A DNA stretch of 8,436 bases, taken from positions 1 to 8,436 of the forward strand of contig JAJZHL010000035.1 of the NCBI GenBank assembly GCA_021804505.1. The letters run 5' to 3'. The notes below the pieces were generated by a model. That model was given only the letters and a program-made list of their open reading frames with translations. It made no database searches and was not told the DNA's origin. Below, piece after piece: positions 7,453 to 8,436 of the stretch. The stretch is from Pseudomonadota bacterium. Lineage in GTDB: Bacteria; Pseudomonadota; Alphaproteobacteria; Rickettsiales; Rickettsiaceae. The number at the start of each line of letters is the position of its first letter. Position 1 is the stretch's first letter. A program made the translations under genes and the position numbers.

Positions 7453-7480
7453 TTAAGATGACTATTTATGTGAATACTAT
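7453..7480 (+). promoter_or_regulatory. Tentative sigma70-type promoter for rppH
   Basis: TTAAGA (7453-7458) and TACTAT (7475-7480) are separated by 16 nt and lie about 100 nt before rppH, in the only sizeable gap of the window. In sequence this AT-rich, such matches arise by chance, so this is only a candidate. Confidence 0.2.
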
Positions 7481-7543
7481 TGTCTAGGAAATAGCAGTAA
7501 ATAGGCATTATTAGGATATACTTTATTGGTCCCTTATGTTTTT

Positions 7544-7572
7544 AAACTTTATAAAAGTTTTGTTAAATTAAC
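7544..7572 (+). repeat. AT-rich hairpin and palindrome just before rppH
   Basis: AAACTTT (7544-7550) and AAAGTTT (7554-7560) form a perfect 7-bp stem with an ATA loop. They are followed at once by the 11-nt palindrome GTTAAATTAAC (7562-7572), which ends 6 nt before the rppH ATG. The pair lies where a ribosome binding site would be expected and none is visible. It could be a translational control structure, an operator, or chance in AT-rich DNA. Confidence 0.35.
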
Positions 7573-7578
7573 TTATTC

Positions 7579-8064
7579 ATGGTTAGAAAATTGGATACAT
7601 TTTATCACAAATTACCTTATAGGCCAGGCGTAGGTATGATGATAATAGATAGCCAGAATAGAATATTTGTAGGCAAACGAATAGATACAAAGATTTCTGC
7701 TTGGGAAATGCCACAAGGTGGCATTAACATTGGTGAAACTCCAAGTGTTGCTGCTCTTAGAGAAATGCTAGAAGAAATTGGTTGTAACAAAGGCAGCATA
7801 ATAGCAGAAAGTAAATTTTGGTACTCCTATGATGTGCCTAAAATCTTGGTACCTAAATTATGGGATGGTAATTTTCGTGGTCAAAAGCAAAAATGGTTTT
7901 TGATCAGATTTAACGGTGTGGACGACGAAATAAACATCAATACCACAGAGCCAGAATTTAGCGAGTGGCGCTGGGCTGGCATTGAAGAATTACTATCCAT
8001 TGTCATTCCGTTTAAACGCAAATTATACAAGGCTGTTATGAGGGAATTTGCTCCTCTTATTTGA
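7579..8064 (+). CDS. rppH: RNA pyrophosphohydrolase RppH (Nudix; rickettsial InvA)
   Basis: The 161-residue cytoplasmic Nudix hydrolase removes pyrophosphate from the 5' end of primary mRNAs, opening them to RNase E decay. Rickettsial homologues have also been described as dinucleoside polyphosphate hydrolases (InvA). It has the RppH start YRPGVGMMI (14-22), WEMPQGGI (42-49) and a complete Nudix box, G47-x5-E53-x7-REMLEEIGC, with the metal-binding glutamates E62, E65 and E66. It also has the RppH-specific [11 protein letters not shown] stretch after a YDVPK segment. Length is normal. ATG 7579 is the only possible ATG after the in-frame TAA at 7564; no Shine-Dalgarno is visible. It stands apart from the upstream cluster by a 221-nt gap and converges with the lysine-rich gene 34 nt downstream. 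Confidence 0.93.
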   Translation: MVRKLDTFYHKLPYRPGVGMMIIDSQNRIFVGKRIDTKISAWEMPQGGINIGETPSVAALREMLEEIGCNKGSIIAESKFWYSYDVPKILVPKLWDGNFRGQKQKWFLIRFNGVDDEININTTEPEFSEWRWAGIEELLSIVIPFKRKLYKAVMREFAPLI

Positions 8065-8098
8065 TAATAGAGCAAACACCTTAAGTAAAACTTTATTG

Positions 8099-8436
8099 CT
8101 ACTTACTTTTACTATTTGTAACGCCTGCTTTTCTGCGTTTGACTTGCAAGTTTCGAAGATGAGAATTTGAGCTTTGTTTATTTGTGCTCACTTTAGTCGG
8201 TCGCCCTTTTTTTCTAATTATTTCTTTAGCTATACTTTCTTCTCTTTTTCCACTTTCCACAGAGATTTGTTGTTTTGGAGGGATTCCCGTAGAAACCTTT
8301 TTTTTCTTAATTATTTCCGTAGCAATCTTCCCTTTTCTTTCTTTCTTCTCAACAGTGTTTTGCTGCTTCGGAGCTTTTAGCACTTGATTTTTTTTCTTTG
8401 TTTTTTTATCAGCAGCGTAACTATCAATATGCTTCT
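8099..8436 (-). CDS. 3' end of a lysine-rich repeat protein with AT-hook-like motif
   Basis: The minus-strand frame stops at TAG (8101-8099) and stays open to the right edge. A GTG at 8383 is the first possible internal start, but the sequence upstream of it (HIDSYAADKKTKKKNQ) has the same composition and no stop, so the gene almost certainly begins outside the window. The roughly 110 visible residues are extremely rich in Lys, with few hydrophobics, and look disordered. A unit of about 31 residues occurs twice (PKQQ, then VE, then IA.EII and a Lys run), at 8371-8279 and 8278-8183. The second unit adds KKGRPTK (within 8215-8192), resembling the AT-hook core that grips the minor groove of AT-rich DNA. 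The family is not recognised. A nucleoid-associated, RNA-binding or nucleus-targeted protein is possible; the opposite-strand frames here are only Phe/Ser-rich mirror images. That it is a real gene is inferred from the repeat structure and the convergent layout. Confidence 0.6.
   Translation of the reverse strand, partial: KHIDSYAADKKTKKKNQVLKAPKQQNTVEKKERKGKIATEIIKKKKVSTGIPPKQQISVESGKREESIAKEIIRKKGRPTKVSTNKQSSNSHLRNLQVKRRKAGVTNSKSK
8183..8371 (-). repeat. Two imperfect tandem ~31-codon repeats in the lysine-rich gene
   Basis: Unit 1 (8371-8279) and unit 2 (8278-8183) share PKQQ-x-[TS]-VE, then IA-x-EII-[KR]-KK, then VST. PKQQ and IAxEII both recur at a spacing of exactly 31 codons. Unit 2 carries an extra GRPT before KVST, which creates the AT-hook-like motif. 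A third, fading KQ-containing stretch follows. Confidence 0.6.

Noticed and set aside
8083..8113. Inverted repeat AGTAAAA/TTTTACT between convergent rppH and the lysine-rich gene
   Set aside because: The stem is 7 AT-rich base pairs with a 16-nt loop, reaches into the coding end of the minus-strand gene and lacks a clean T-run; not enough to call a terminator.
8174..8387. Two plus-strand open frames rich in Phe and Ser
   Set aside because: They are antisense images of Lys/Glu-rich codons on the minus strand, and the low-complexity F/S composition is what that predicts.
1..8436. CRISPR arrays, tRNA or rRNA genes, insertion sequences, toxin-antitoxin or phage modules
   Set aside because: No repeated spacer pattern, cloverleaf-like sequence, transposase or phage gene was seen; nearly all the window is accounted for by the listed coding regions.

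Overview
The window comes from an AT-rich bacterial genome and most resembles an obligate intracellular alphaproteobacterium of the Rickettsiales, probably Rickettsiaceae or a close relative. The basis is gene content: two DUF2608 (HAD-like) proteins, CysQ, a CNNM/CorC-type transporter, CcmF, a 161-residue RppH (the 'InvA' of rickettsiae), and a CE-clan (Ulp1/C48) protease of the kind intracellular bacteria use on host ubiquitin or SUMO. The assignment rests on recognising families, not on a database search.

Layout. Positions 1-638 hold the 3' part of a DUF2608 gene that runs in from outside the window. It overlaps by 29 nt a second, complete DUF2608 gene (610-1464) with a signal peptide and a strikingly degenerate HAD active site. 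cysQ follows (1519-2316), then a 569-codon gene (2376-4085) with the only strong Shine-Dalgarno sequence seen here. Its product joins an N-terminal region resembling a GT-B glycosyltransferase fold to a C-terminal Ulp1-like cysteine protease with an intact His/Asp/Gln/Cys site. A CNNM/CBS/CorC transporter gene (4199-5485), preceded by an overlapping 18-codon reading frame, lies 15 nt upstream of ccmF (5501-7357). A 221-nt gap with small AT-rich hairpins precedes rppH (7579-8064). On the minus strand, convergent with rppH, is the 3' end of a very lysine-rich repeat protein with an AT-hook-like motif (8099 to the window edge).

How the genes fit together. Genes 1 to 6 all read on the + strand with short gaps. 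cysQ, corB-like, ccmF and rppH are housekeeping genes: nucleotide-phosphate salvage, ion homeostasis, cytochrome c maturation and mRNA 5'-end processing. The accessory part is the DUF2608 pair, the CE-protease candidate effector and the lysine-rich repeat protein. The most promising element for new biology is the CE protease fused to a GT-B-like domain. Next are the pseudo-HAD protein and the AT-hook repeat protein.
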